From JACVRW01 sp963716215 (GTDB lineage: Bacteria > Actinomycetota > Thermoleophilia > Solirubrobacterales > Thermoleophilaceae), in the NCBI GenBank assembly GCA_963716215.1, contig OY970298.1:2666001-2730000 (forward strand): 64,000 nt of DNA, read 5' to 3'. Made by a program: the position numbers and the translations under genes. Position 1 is the stretch's first letter; each line of letters begins with the position of its first letter. Below the pieces are notes generated by a model. That model was not told where the DNA came from. It ran no database searches and worked only from the letters and a program-made list of their open reading frames with translations. This document shows positions 16,117-24,118 of this stretch, in pieces.

Positions 16117-17109
16117 TCAGCCCGCGGCGCTCGCGGGCTCCACACGCCCGCGCACCTCACCCAGCGGGTCCCCCCGCAGCACCACCTCGTCCCCGTCCTC
16201 CAGGAACGTACGCGTCGCGCCGTCCTCGAGCTCGATCGCCTCGCTGCCGCCCCAGGAGAGCTCGAGCAAGGACCCGCGCTGCCCGCGCTCGGGGCCCGAG
16301 ATCGTCCCCGTCGCCAGCAGGTCGCCCACGCGCAGGCTGGCGCCGTTCGACGTGAGGTGCGCGATCTGCTGCGCGATCGACCAGTACAGGTGACGCGCGT
16401 TGGGGCGCGCCACCACGGTGCCGTTCAGCTCGATCTCCAGCGCCAGGTCGTAGGCCCAGGGCTGCTCGCGCAGGTAGGGCAGCGGCTCGGGGTCCTGCGG
16501 GTCCGCGGGCACCCGGCGTCCCTCCAGCTCGGCCAGGGGCACCACCCACCGCGACACCGACGTGGCGAACGACTTGCCCAGCAACGGCCCGAGCGGCCGG
16601 TACTCCCAGCTCTGGATGTCACGCGCGGACCAGTCGTTCACGAGCACCACGCCGAACACGTGGTCGAGCGCGCGCTCCACCGACACCGGCCCTTCGCTCG
16701 CCACACCGATGACGAAGCCGAGCTCGAGCTCGATGTCGAGTGAGCGGGTGGGGCCGAACTCGCCCTCCCCCAGCTGGCCGCTGGGTCGCCGCACGGGCGT
16801 GCCGCTCGGCACCACGGTCCCGGCCCGTCCGTGGTACCCGACCGGCAGGTGGCGCCAGTTCGGCAGCAGCGGCTCTCCGTCCGGCCGGAACATCAGCCCG
16901 ACGTTGCGCGCGTGGTCCAGCGACGAGTAGAAGTCCACGTAGTCCGCGACCGTGAACGGTCGCCCGAGCTCGGGCGCCTCCAGCTCGGGGGCGTCAGCCA
17001 GCCGCTCGCGCGCGCGCTCCCAGGCGGCCGGCCCGCGCGTCATCAGGTCGTCGAGCGACGGGCTCACCGCGCTCAGGTCCAGCACGCGCCCGTCGACCCG
17101 CGCGCACAC
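16117..17109 (-). CDS. Fumarylacetoacetase (N-terminus likely frameshifted)
   Basis: At least 330 residues. It hydrolyses fumarylacetoacetate to fumarate and acetoacetate, the last step of tyrosine catabolism. Seen: DFYSSLDHARNVGLMFRPDG, the metal site in SLDIELELGFVIG (E.E) and VLVNDWSARDIQSWEYRPLG, and the C-terminal TGTISGPERGQRGSLLEL. The intact frame begins at GTG 17109, inside the N-terminal domain. In the next frame upstream GTG 17146 gives VSLAYGVLRDG, a typical FAH start, separated by a run of five G (C on the plus strand, 17112-17116). Removing one G joins the two into one protein starting two bases after the MBL gene stop. Confidence 0.88.
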   Translation of the reverse strand: MCARVDGRVLDLSAVSPSLDDLMTRGPAAWERARERLADAPELEAPELGRPFTVADYVDFYSSLDHARNVGLMFRPDGEPLLPNWRHLPVGYHGRAGTVVPSGTPVRRPSGQLGEGEFGPTRSLDIELELGFVIGVASEGPVSVERALDHVFGVVLVNDWSARDIQSWEYRPLGPLLGKSFATSVSRWVVPLAELEGRRVPADPQDPEPLPYLREQPWAYDLALEIELNGTVVARPNARHLYWSIAQQIAHLTSNGASLRVGDLLATGTISGPERGQRGSLLELSWGGSEAIELEDGATRTFLEDGDEVVLRGDPLGEVRGRVEPASAAG

Positions 17110-17148
17110 GACCCCCGTCGCGCAGGACGCCGTAGGCGAGGCTCACGC

Positions 17149-17877
17149 CTAGCGCACGACCTGGCTGCCCGGGACGATGTCGTCGCTGCCGTCGGGCCAG
17201 CGCACCCAGGCCTTGTGGCCCCCGTCGTAGTCGGGCGCCCACAGCACCAGCGTGGCGTCCTGGTCGCCGACCTTGCACGGCTCGTCGCCCTCGTCGTCGA
17301 GGCCGCGCCAGAGGCGCACGAAGGCGTTGCTCTCCCACTCGTCGCCGATCGTGGTCGGCTCGGTGTGGCCGGGCTGCACGCGCACCTCGTGCGGGAGTGC
17401 CATCAGCACGTCCATGATCGAGGTGCGCAGGTCGGCGAAATTGGTCGACCCGGGCGCCCGCACACCGCCGACCGATCCCTTGAAGAGCGTGTCGCCGGTG
17501 AACACCTCCTCGCCGTTCACCACGAAGTTGAGCATCCCGGCCGTGTGGCCGGGCGTGTGGAGCGTCTCGATCCGCAGCCCGCCGACCTCGAGCGTGTCGC
17601 CCGGCTCGATCGTGCGGTCCACGCCGCCGAGCAGATCGGCCTCGATCGGGTGGGCCAGCCGCTCGATGCCGGGCCACGCGTCGGCCTCCGCAACGTGGTC
17701 GTGGTGGTGGTGGGTGAGCAGCAGCATCTTCACGTCGACACCGAGCTGCCCGGCCGCCTCCACCAGCGGGACGCACGGACCGCCGGCGTCGATCACCACG
17801 GCCGACCCGCCCTCCTCGTCGGCCACGAGATAGGTGTTCGAGAGCCACTGATCGTTCATGGACCGTTCGATGATCAT
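17149..17877 (-). CDS. Metallo-beta-lactamase fold hydrolase (glyoxalase II-like)
   Basis: A 242-residue MBL-fold enzyme with the binuclear metal motif THHHHDHVAEAD near residue 55, then HTPGHTAGMLNFVV, GDTLFKGSVGG and a late His in VQPGHTEPTTIG. This arrangement fits hydroxyacylglutathione hydrolase-like or related thioester hydrolases. A C-terminal extension of about 40 residues (DATLVLWAPDYDGGHKAWVRW) is extra to the basic fold. It lies just upstream of fumarylacetoacetase and is divergent from the class V aminotransferase with a shared short promoter region of 28 bp. The substrate is unknown. Confidence 0.88.
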   Translation of the reverse strand: MIIERSMNDQWLSNTYLVADEEGGSAVVIDAGGPCVPLVEAAGQLGVDVKMLLLTHHHHDHVAEADAWPGIERLAHPIEADLLGGVDRTIEPGDTLEVGGLRIETLHTPGHTAGMLNFVVNGEEVFTGDTLFKGSVGGVRAPGSTNFADLRTSIMDVLMALPHEVRVQPGHTEPTTIGDEWESNAFVRLWRGLDDEGDEPCKVGDQDATLVLWAPDYDGGHKAWVRWPDGSDDIVPGSQVVR

Positions 17878-17888
17878 CGGCGCCGAAG

Positions 17889-17900
17889 CCTAGTATCCGG
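17889..17900. promoter_or_regulatory. Candidate bidirectional leaderless promoter
   Basis: Only 28 bp separate the divergent starts at 17877 (minus) and 17906 (plus). The core reads CCTAGTATCC: TAGTAT on the plus strand is a good -10 placed 9 nt before the GTG, and the complement gives GATACT/TACTAG 12-14 nt before the ATG on the minus strand. Both transcripts would be leaderless or nearly so. There is no room for separate -35 boxes except inside the opposite gene. Confidence 0.45.
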
Positions 17901-17905
17901 CGGCC

Positions 17906-19036
17906 GTGGACGAGCTGCGCGCCCAGTTCCCAGTGTTCGAGCACACCGCGTACCTCAACGCGGGCACCACCGGGCCGGTGCCCCGGTCGGCGTACGAGGC
18001 CGCGCTCGACTCGCTGCGCGGCCAGCTCGAGACGGGCCGCAGCGGCAAGGACTTCTTCGAGCGCTCCCAAGCGCGCCAGGTCACGCTGCGCGAGCGCGTG
18101 GCCGCGGTGGTCGGCGCGAGCCCGAGCGAGCTGGCGCTTACCGGCTCCACCACCGATGGCGTCAACGCGGTGCTCAACGCCCTCGACCTCCAGTCCGGCG
18201 ACGAGGTGGTGACGAGCGACGAGGAGCACCCCGGCGTGCTCGCCCCGCTCGGAGCGCTACGCGACCGACGCGGCATCGACGTGCGCGTGGTGCCGTTCGC
18301 GGAGCTGGCGGGCGCGGTCGGGCCGAACACACGGCTGGTGGCCTGCTCGCACGTCTCGTGGGTCACCGGCGCGGTGATCGACGCCCAGGCGCTGGCCGCC
18401 ACCTCCGCCCCGGTCCTGCTCGACGGCGCCCAAGGCCTCGGCGCCGTGCCCGTGGACGTGGCCGCGCTCGGCTGCGACTTCTACGCCGCCTCGGGACAGA
18501 AGTGGCTGTGCGGCCCGAACGGGCTCGGCTACCTGTACGTCCGGGAGGGGTTGGCGTCCGGCCTGCCCGCCCCGTGGCCCAGTTACGCGAACCTCGCCGC
18601 CTCCACCACCGGCCTCGAGCTGGACCTGCATCCCGATGCCCGCCGGCTGGCGATCGGCTTCCCGCCCCCACAGGACGTGGAGTGGGCGCTGGCGGCGCTC
18701 GACGTGCTCGAGCGGGCCGGGCTGGCCGAGGTTCAGCGCCGCGCTGTGGAGCTGGCCGCCGGCCTCGCGGCCGAGCTGGGCTCGCGCGTGCGCCCGCGCG
18801 GGGACTCGACCCTGGTCAGCTGGGAGGTACCCGACCCGGAGGCAGAGGTCGCGCGGCTGGGCGAGGCCGGCTTCGTCGTGCGCGACCTGCCCGGGAGGGG
18901 CGCGCTGCGAGCCTCGGTGGGCGCCTGGACGAGCGAGTCCGAGCTGGCCCGGCTGGCAGAGCTCACTTGTCCACCAGAACCACGATCCCAAAGACGATCG
19001 CTGCGACGACTGTGGCCATTCCGATCACGCCGATGA
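17906..19036 (+). CDS. Class V aminotransferase / cysteine desulfurase-like PLP enzyme
   Basis: A 376-residue fold-type I PLP enzyme starting at GTG 17906. It has YLNAGTTGPVPRSAYEA, the TGSTTDGVNAVLNAL cofactor region, SDEEHPGVLAPL, VSWVTGAVIDAQAL, LLDGAQGLGAVPVDV (the Asp that binds the pyridine nitrogen) and the Schiff-base lysine in AASGQKWLCGPNGLGYLYV. The family includes cysteine desulfurases, isopenicillin-N-epimerase-like proteins and selenocysteine lyases. A cysteine-desulfurase catalytic Cys loop is not evident, so it is more likely an epimerase/lyase-type member. The last 74 bp, with a basic tail (RSQRRSLRRLWPFRSRR), overlap the convergent membrane-protein gene. Confidence 0.85.
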   Translation: MDELRAQFPVFEHTAYLNAGTTGPVPRSAYEAALDSLRGQLETGRSGKDFFERSQARQVTLRERVAAVVGASPSELALTGSTTDGVNAVLNALDLQSGDEVVTSDEEHPGVLAPLGALRDRRGIDVRVVPFAELAGAVGPNTRLVACSHVSWVTGAVIDAQALAATSAPVLLDGAQGLGAVPVDVAALGCDFYAASGQKWLCGPNGLGYLYVREGLASGLPAPWPSYANLAASTTGLELDLHPDARRLAIGFPPPQDVEWALAALDVLERAGLAEVQRRAVELAAGLAAELGSRVRPRGDSTLVSWEVPDPEAEVARLGEAGFVVRDLPGRGALRASVGAWTSESELARLAELTCPPEPRSQRRSLRRLWPFRSRR

Positions 19037-19202
19037 CCCCGTAGACGAGAGCCTCTCCGACCCGTCTCTCACGACCCATATCGACCGCGCGGGTGCTGCC
19101 GAGGATGGCGAACCCGTATGCCGCCGTGAGCCCGATCCCGGCGAGCAGGGAAACCCAGATCACCGTGACCAGCGAGTCCCAGTCGATGATCGCGAAGATC
19201 AC
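18963..19202 (-). CDS. Small two-helix membrane protein next to the PiT transporter
   Basis: A 79-residue protein with two hydrophobic segments (VIWVSLLAGIGLTAAYGFAI and VIGVIGMATVVAAIVFGIV) separated by a charged loop RAVDMGRERRVGE. ATG 19202 overlaps the PiT stop (ATGA), so it is probably co-translated with the transporter and may be an accessory subunit; that is inference. Its 3' end overlaps the convergent aminotransferase gene by 74 bp on the opposite strand. Confidence 0.75.
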   Translation of the reverse strand: MIFAIIDWDSLVTVIWVSLLAGIGLTAAYGFAILGSTRAVDMGRERRVGEALVYGVIGVIGMATVVAAIVFGIVVLVDK

Positions 19203-20317
19203 GCCTCAGCCCGCGCCACCGGCGGACCGTGCTGCGCCCGCTCGCGCTTGGAGAACAGGATCGTCGAGCCGATCACGCACAGCACCGACACCACCAGCGG
19301 CCCGGCCGCGCCGGTCCCGAACAGCCGCGTAACCGCGTAGGTGAGCGCGCCGATGGCCGCCGCGGCGGGCAGCGTGACGATCCACGCCGCCACGATGTTG
19401 CCCGCCACGCCCCAGCGCACCGCGGACAGGCGCTTGGCCGCGCCCGAGCCGATCACGGCGCCCGAGATGGTTTGCGTGGTGGACAGCGGAAAGCCGCCGT
19501 GCGTCGACGCGAGGATCACCGCGGCTCCCGCGCCCTGGGCCGCGAACCCCTGCGCCGAGTCCATCTTGTGGATGCGGCTGCCCATCGTCCTGATGATGCG
19601 CCAGCCGCCCGCATAGGTGCCGAGCGCGATCGCGGCGGCCGCGGACACCACGACCCAGGTCGGGGGCGTGGGGTCGCTCGCCGGCAACGAGCCGTAGGCC
19701 ACCAGCGCCAGCGCGATCACGCCCATCGTCTTCTGGGCGTCGTTGGTCCCATGGGCCAGCGCCAGCAGGCCGCCCGACATCACCTGGCCGCCGCGGAAGC
19801 CGCGCGTCACCGGCTTGGGGCGCAGGGAGCCGACGATTCGGTACAGCACCAGGATCGAGGCGCCACCCGCGGCGAAGGCGAGCAGCGGGGCCACCACCGC
19901 AGGCAGCATCACCTTGCCGATGATCCCGGTCGTGAAGAAGATCGCGTCGGGGCCGTGGGCCACCAGCATGGCGCCGACGATCCCCCCGATCAGGGCGTGC
20001 GAGGAGCTCGACGGAAGGCCGAAGTACCACGTGGTGAGGTTCCACGCGATCGCCCCCACGAGGCCGCTGAACACCACCAGCAGCGTGATCTCGTTCGGGT
20101 CGACGACGTCGCTGGCCACCGTCGCGGCCACCTTGAGCGAGATGAAGGCGCCCACGAAGTTCAGGATCGCCGCGTAACCCACCGCCAGGCGCGGCGCCAT
20201 CGCGCGCGTGGAGATCGAGGTGGCGACCACGTTGGCGGTGTCGTGGAAGCCGTTCGTGAAGTCGAAGGCCAGCGCCGTGGCCACGACGATGATCACGGTG
20301 AGCAGCTCGCCCTCCAC
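19199..20317 (-). CDS. pit: PiT family inorganic phosphate transporter
   Basis: A 372-residue integral membrane protein of the PiT family (phosphate permease driven by H+ or Na+). The two inverted PiT signature repeats are visible: FDFTNGFHDTANVVATSIST near residue 18 and ALAHGTNDAQKTMGVIALAL near residue 185. GLPSSSSHALIGGIVGA and FPLSTTQTISGAVIGSG are the matching repeat partners. About ten membrane segments are present. The DUF47 gene upstream (18 bp away) is its usual regulator/partner, and a small membrane protein follows in an ATGA overlap. Confidence 0.95.
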   Translation of the reverse strand: MEGELLTVIIVVATALAFDFTNGFHDTANVVATSISTRAMAPRLAVGYAAILNFVGAFISLKVAATVASDVVDPNEITLLVVFSGLVGAIAWNLTTWYFGLPSSSSHALIGGIVGAMLVAHGPDAIFFTTGIIGKVMLPAVVAPLLAFAAGGASILVLYRIVGSLRPKPVTRGFRGGQVMSGGLLALAHGTNDAQKTMGVIALALVAYGSLPASDPTPPTWVVVSAAAAIALGTYAGGWRIIRTMGSRIHKMDSAQGFAAQGAGAAVILASTHGGFPLSTTQTISGAVIGSGAAKRLSAVRWGVAGNIVAAWIVTLPAAAAIGALTYAVTRLFGTGAAGPLVVSVLCVIGSTILFSKRERAQHGPPVARAEA

Positions 20318-20334
20318 TTAGGCCCCCGCCCCCA

Positions 20335-20976
20335 CTACGAGTTCTTGATGACGATGCCCTCGAGGATGTTCGCGACGTGCTCGGTGGCGTCGATCGCCTC
20401 CTCGAGGCGCTCGAAGATGTCCTTCCAGCGGATCACCACCATCGGGTCGATGCCGTTGTCGAACAGCGATGCGATCGCCTCCCGGGTGATCCGATCGCCG
20501 TCGTTCTCCAGCCGGTTGATCTCGACCGTGTAGTGCGAGATGTCCTTGAACCCGCGCAGCCGCGGCATGGCCTCAGAGATCTGACGCGCGGCGGCGTGCA
20601 GCACGTGGGCAAGCGCCTGCGCTTGCTCCATCGGCGCCTCGATCTTGTAGAGGCCGAGGTAGTCCGCGACCTCCTCGGTGTAGTCGACCACGTCGTCGAG
20701 CGCCGAGGCGAGCGCGTAGATGTCCTCGCGGTCGATCGGGGTCACGAACGTCTGGTTGAGGCGCTGGATGATGTCGTGCGTGATCCGGTCGCCGTCCTGC
20801 TCGCAGATCAGGATGTCGCGCGCGAGGTCGTTGCGCTCCGGGAAGTCCTTGAGCAGCTCCTCGAGCAAGCCGGCGGCCCTCAGGATGTTGCCGCCAGCCT
20901 CCTCGAAGAGGTCGAAGAACTCGCGATCGCGGGGGCCGAGGACGCTGGAGAGCCGCACCGCGCCGGACGCTACCAC
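20335..20976 (-). CDS. DUF47 (PhoU-like) phosphate-transport accessory protein
   Basis: A 213-residue all-helical protein of the DUF47/Pit accessory family: FFDLFEEAGGNILRAAGLLEELL, then CEQDGDRITHDIIQRLNQTFVTPIDREDIYALASALDDVVDYTEE, then NRLENDGDRITREAIASLF. The paired ExxxD/DxxxD repeats bind metal clusters in PhoU relatives. DUF47 genes almost always sit next to pit genes, as here, and are thought to control phosphate uptake. GTG 20976 is chosen; it overlaps the last base of the upstream stop (TAGTG). A second GTG follows seven codons later. Confidence 0.93.
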   Translation of the reverse strand: MVASGAVRLSSVLGPRDREFFDLFEEAGGNILRAAGLLEELLKDFPERNDLARDILICEQDGDRITHDIIQRLNQTFVTPIDREDIYALASALDDVVDYTEEVADYLGLYKIEAPMEQAQALAHVLHAAARQISEAMPRLRGFKDISHYTVEINRLENDGDRITREAIASLFDNGIDPMVVIRWKDIFERLEEAIDATEHVANILEGIVIKNS

Positions 20977-21641
20977 TAGGTCACGTCGAACCGAGCCTGC
21001 TCGATGCGCTTGGCCGGCAGCTCGCCGACCTGGGCGCGAACCTCGCGCGCGGCCGACTTCCAGTCGTACTCCACCCGCCGCAGCTCGATGGTTCCGTCGT
21101 CGTGCACGATCGCGTAGGCGGAGCGGTGGTCGCCGTCGAGCGGGATGCCGACGCTGCCCGGATTCACGAGCTCGATGCCACCGGGGCCGGGGCGCGTGAA
21201 CTGGAGGTGGGTGTGCCCGAACACGACGCGCCGCGCCGCAACTCCCATCAGTCGCTCGGCGTCGCTGTCCTGGGGCTCGGGAAAGAAGCTGTCCATGTCC
21301 GACAGCGGCGACGCGTGGCAGTAGAGGGTGCCCTCGTGTGTGACCGAGTCGGGCAGGGCCGCCAGCTCGCGCGACAGCTCCTCGCCCGCCAGCTCTCGGG
21401 AGCGCTCGATCACCGGCAGCATCGCGGCGGGCGCGTCCGGTGCGTCCACCAGCCAGCGGTCGACGTTGCCGCGGATCCACTCGGCGTCGAGCTGCCTGAG
21501 GCGGTCGGCGGTCTCCCTGGGCCAGGCGCCGAAGCCCACGTGGTCGCCGCCGAGCAGGAAGCGCTCGGCGGGGCAGTCCTCCAGCACGGCGTCGAGCGCC
21601 GGCAGGTTGCCGTGGACGTCGTACAGCAGGGCGAGCACCAC
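20976..21641 (-). CDS. Calcineurin-like metallophosphoesterase (YfcE/MJ0936 type)
   Basis: About 221 residues. Metal-binding motifs in order: LLYDVHGNLPALDAVL (D-x-H), LLGGDHVGFG (G-D), WIRGNVDRWL (G-N-D), YCHASP and VFGHTHLQF (G-H-x-H), followed by LVNPGSVGIPLDGD. This order matches the metallophosphatase superfamily 2 group that includes YfcE and diadenosine-tetraphosphatase-like phosphodiesterases. Two consecutive GTG codons (21641, 21638) are candidate starts. It lies directly upstream of the DUF47-PiT pair, so a role in phosphate metabolism is possible. Confidence 0.88.
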   Translation of the reverse strand: MVLALLYDVHGNLPALDAVLEDCPAERFLLGGDHVGFGAWPRETADRLRQLDAEWIRGNVDRWLVDAPDAPAAMLPVIERSRELAGEELSRELAALPDSVTHEGTLYCHASPLSDMDSFFPEPQDSDAERLMGVAARRVVFGHTHLQFTRPGPGGIELVNPGSVGIPLDGDHRSAYAIVHDDGTIELRRVEYDWKSAAREVRAQVGELPAKRIEQARFDVT

Positions 21642-21676
21642 CGGGACGCTACCGCTCCCGCTCCGTGCTCCTGACC

Positions 21677-22072
21677 TCAGCGCAGCGCCGCTCCCTTCGA
21701 GCGGTTGCACGACCCGCACAGCAGCTGGAGGTTCGCCGCGCTGTCCGCGCCGCCGAGGGCGAGCGGAATCACGTGGTCGTACTGCAGCTCGAATCCGGCG
21801 TCGCACTCGACGCAGCGTCCGCCGTCGCGCTCCCACACCGCCAGGCGGACGTCCCGCGGGATCGGCGCGCGGCGCGGCGCGTCGGGTAGCTCCTGGCGCA
21901 TCGCGGCGTGGGCGCGCTCCAGGCGGCGCCGGTCGCGTCGGTCGCGGTCGGCCACCAGCGCCATCACGTCGTCGGCGGCCAGGCCGTCGTCCTCCCAGTA
22001 GAAGCGGTCGCGAAACCACCACCACCGGCGGTCGTCCGCCTGCATGACCGCGACCGGGCGCCGGCGCTGCAC
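21677..22072 (-). CDS. HNH endonuclease domain protein
   Basis: Up to 131 residues (an inner ATG at 22045 gives 122). The C-terminal 60 residues form an HNH domain with zinc-binding cysteines: GRCVECDAGFELQYDHVIPLALGG-type arrangement (C-x2-C, D-H), then SAANLQLLCGSCNRSKG (N, C-x2-C). The N-terminal half is Arg/Asp-rich with a Trp cluster (DRRWWWFRDRFYW). Single-domain HNH proteins like this occur in many actinobacteria and resemble McrA-type nucleases. There are no phage or restriction genes beside it, so its role is unknown. Confidence 0.82.
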   Translation of the reverse strand: MQRRRPVAVMQADDRRWWWFRDRFYWEDDGLAADDVMALVADRDRRDRRRLERAHAAMRQELPDAPRRAPIPRDVRLAVWERDGGRCVECDAGFELQYDHVIPLALGGADSAANLQLLCGSCNRSKGAALR

Positions 22073-22326
22073 GAGCTCCAGCGCGGTCAGCTCGCGCGCA
22101 CCCAGCAGCCCGCTCGGCCAGCAACCCGCCCGCCTGGAAACGGTGGCGTTGTCCGAAACCAGCCGCGCTCGGGCGCGAACGCCGCACGCCGATCCACTCG
22201 GAGCATGGAGGCCAGGCTAGGAACGGCGACCGACGGGTCGCAGGATTCCTTGCGGCGGCCCTCGTGCGGATCGGATCGACCCGCCGATCGGGTTTCGGAC
22301 CTGCCCGTGCCGGAAGGCTTATAGGG

Positions 22327-22500
22327 ATGTCAATCGACACCACACCAGGCCCGCAAGAGGACCCGCGCGACACGCAGGAAGCCGACCCGCGGGAGCCGCT
22401 GCCGATCTGGCAGAACACGCGCCCGCGCGGCAACCCCGAGACCGACCGGCACGACCTGGAGCGCAGCCAGGAGCGCCTGGAGGCCGTGCTCGGACGGTAG
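22327..22500 (+). CDS. Small acidic hydrophilic protein, unknown function
   Basis: A 57-residue open frame from ATG 22327 preceded by TTATAGGG. The protein is very polar (PQEDPRDTQEADPREPLPIW, then RPRGNPETDRHDLERSQERL) and ends LEAVLGR. Codon use has strong G/C in third positions, which supports coding. It sits 54 bp upstream of the HerA-like ATPase gene in the same direction and may be co-transcribed. No domain is recognised. Confidence 0.5.
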   Translation: MSIDTTPGPQEDPRDTQEADPREPLPIWQNTRPRGNPETDRHDLERSQERLEAVLGR

Positions 22501-22554
22501 GTCCGCCGACGGGGCGAGCGACTCCGCCACCCTGGCGGTGCATAGGATCGCCAT

Positions 22555-23982
22555 GTGCCCGACGTCAACGCTTCGCTCGAGGAGTACCGCGGGATGCGCG
22601 AAGCGCTCGAGGTGGCCCTGCTGCCGCTCGCTACCTCGGTGGACGGCCGGCGCTTCACCTTCCAGGTATCGCTGCACGGCCTCGAGCTCGAGCCGGGGGG
22701 CTACGTGGCGATCGAGGGGGACGGCTCCACGCGCTTGGGCCAGCTCCTGTCGCTGGAGCTCCGCCACCATGACGCCACCGCGCCGGGGGTTGGGAACGTC
22801 CGCCTCCGCGCCGGGGGTGGGGACGGCGTGGTTCTACACGGCGACGAGCGTCCGTTTCACGACGCGGTGGTGCGTCGCGCCACCGCGGACGAGGTGGGCG
22901 CCTGGCTCGAGGAGACGAGTCCGGACCGCGCGCACCTAGACGTAGGAGAGCTGGCACTCGCCCCGGGGGTGCCGTTCCGGCTCGATGCCGGCGGCTTCGG
23001 ACGCCACACCTTCCTGTGCGGCCAGTCCGGCTCGGGCAAGACCTACTCGCTTGGCGTCCTGATCGAGCGGCTGCTGATGGAGACCAACCTGCGGGTGGTC
23101 GTGCTCGACCCCAACTCGGACTACGTGCGCCTCGGCGACCTGCGTGCGGACGACGAGCGCTACCGCGACGCGGCAGCGTCGGTCCAGGTCCGCGGCGGCT
23201 CCAACGGTCCCGACCCGATCCGGATCCGCTTCCGCGACCTGAGCCCCGTCCACCAGGCCGGCCTGCTGCGCTTGGACCCGCTCCGCGACCGCGAGGAGTA
23301 CGCGGAGCTCCTCGCTCTACTCGAAGACGAGTCGATCCGCAGCCTCGGGGATCTCGCCGAGTCGCCCGCCGAGGATCTGAAGCTGCGGGCGCGCAACCTC
23401 GGGATCGATCGCTTCGGGATCTGGCCGGGGCCGGACGGTGAGTCGCTGCTGGACGAGCTGGTGAGCCCGGCGGGGCCCCGGTGCTTGGTGGTGGACCTGG
23501 GCTCGCTCGACACGCGCGAGGAGCAGACGCTCACCGCGGGCGCCGTGCTGGAGCGCCTATGGCGCGAGCGAGCGCGACGCGAGCCGGTGGCCATCGTCAT
23601 CGACGAGGCGCAGAACGTGTGCCCTCCGGAGGCGGCCGATGCGCTCACCGCCCTGGCTATTGAGGACGCCATCCGGATCGCGGGTGAAGGGCGCAAGTTC
23701 GGGCTCTACCTGATCGTGGTCACCCAGCGGCCACAGAAGATCCACGAGAACGTGCTCTCGCAGTGCGACAACCTCGTCCTGATGCGAATGAACTCGGTGG
23801 CCGATCTCGCCCACGTGGCGAGCGTGTTCTCCTTCGTGCCGCCAGGCCTGGTCGACCGGGCTACGGCCTTCGGCCAGGGCGAGGCACTGGCCGCTGGCAA
23901 GATCGCCTCGCACCCCGCGTTGGTGCGCTTCGGCTCGCGCATCAGCCACGAGGGCGGTGCAGACGTGGCCGGCTGGGCGTAG
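22555..23982 (+). CDS. HerA-like ATP-binding protein (DUF87)
   Basis: A 475-residue hexameric-type P-loop ATPase of the HerA/FtsK/VirB4 group. The N-terminal 140 residues form a beta-rich HAS-barrel-like domain. Walker A is CGQSGSGKTYS at 155-165, Walker B is VAIVIDEAQNVCP, and the sensor segment is LIVVTQRPQKIHENVLSQ, followed by LVLMRMNSVADL. HerA relatives work with NurA nuclease in DNA-end processing or act in defence systems; here no nuclease, sirtuin or methylase gene is adjacent. GTG 22555 is used. The 3' end overlaps the convergent small gene by 41 bp. Confidence 0.88.
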   Translation: MPDVNASLEEYRGMREALEVALLPLATSVDGRRFTFQVSLHGLELEPGGYVAIEGDGSTRLGQLLSLELRHHDATAPGVGNVRLRAGGGDGVVLHGDERPFHDAVVRRATADEVGAWLEETSPDRAHLDVGELALAPGVPFRLDAGGFGRHTFLCGQSGSGKTYSLGVLIERLLMETNLRVVVLDPNSDYVRLGDLRADDERYRDAAASVQVRGGSNGPDPIRIRFRDLSPVHQAGLLRLDPLRDREEYAELLALLEDESIRSLGDLAESPAEDLKLRARNLGIDRFGIWPGPDGESLLDELVSPAGPRCLVVDLGSLDTREEQTLTAGAVLERLWRERARREPVAIVIDEAQNVCPPEAADALTALAIEDAIRIAGEGRKFGLYLIVVTQRPQKIHENVLSQCDNLVLMRMNSVADLAHVASVFSFVPPGLVDRATAFGQGEALAAGKIASHPALVRFGSRISHEGGADVAGWA

Positions 23983-24118
23983 CGACGTCGTCCGCGGCCG
24001 AGAGCTCGCGGATGTAGGACGCGACGACCCCGTCGAAGCTCCGGCGGACCCTCGCCTCGCGCTCCGGGCGGTGGGAATCCCTGCGGGTGCGCGGGGCGGA
24101 GTGGTTGAGACGCGTCAT
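23942..24118 (-). CDS. Small basic protein coupled to the MFS transporter gene
   Basis: A 58-residue open frame whose ATG (24118) overlaps the MFS transporter stop (ATGA). It is Arg-rich (RTRRDSHRPEREARVRR) and contains SFDGVVASYIRELS, a phrase seen in small actinobacterial proteins encoded behind other genes. The end overlaps the HerA-like gene on the other strand. Coding is supported by the coupling and by frame bias, but function is unknown. Confidence 0.45.
   Translation of the reverse strand: MTRLNHSAPRTRRDSHRPEREARVRRSFDGVVASYIRELSAADDVATPSRPRLHRPRG

Noticed and set aside
19229..20533. Plus-strand 434-codon ORF opposite the PiT gene
   Set aside because: It is rich in His/Arg/Ala/Gly with no domain features and lies antisense to a well-supported membrane transporter.
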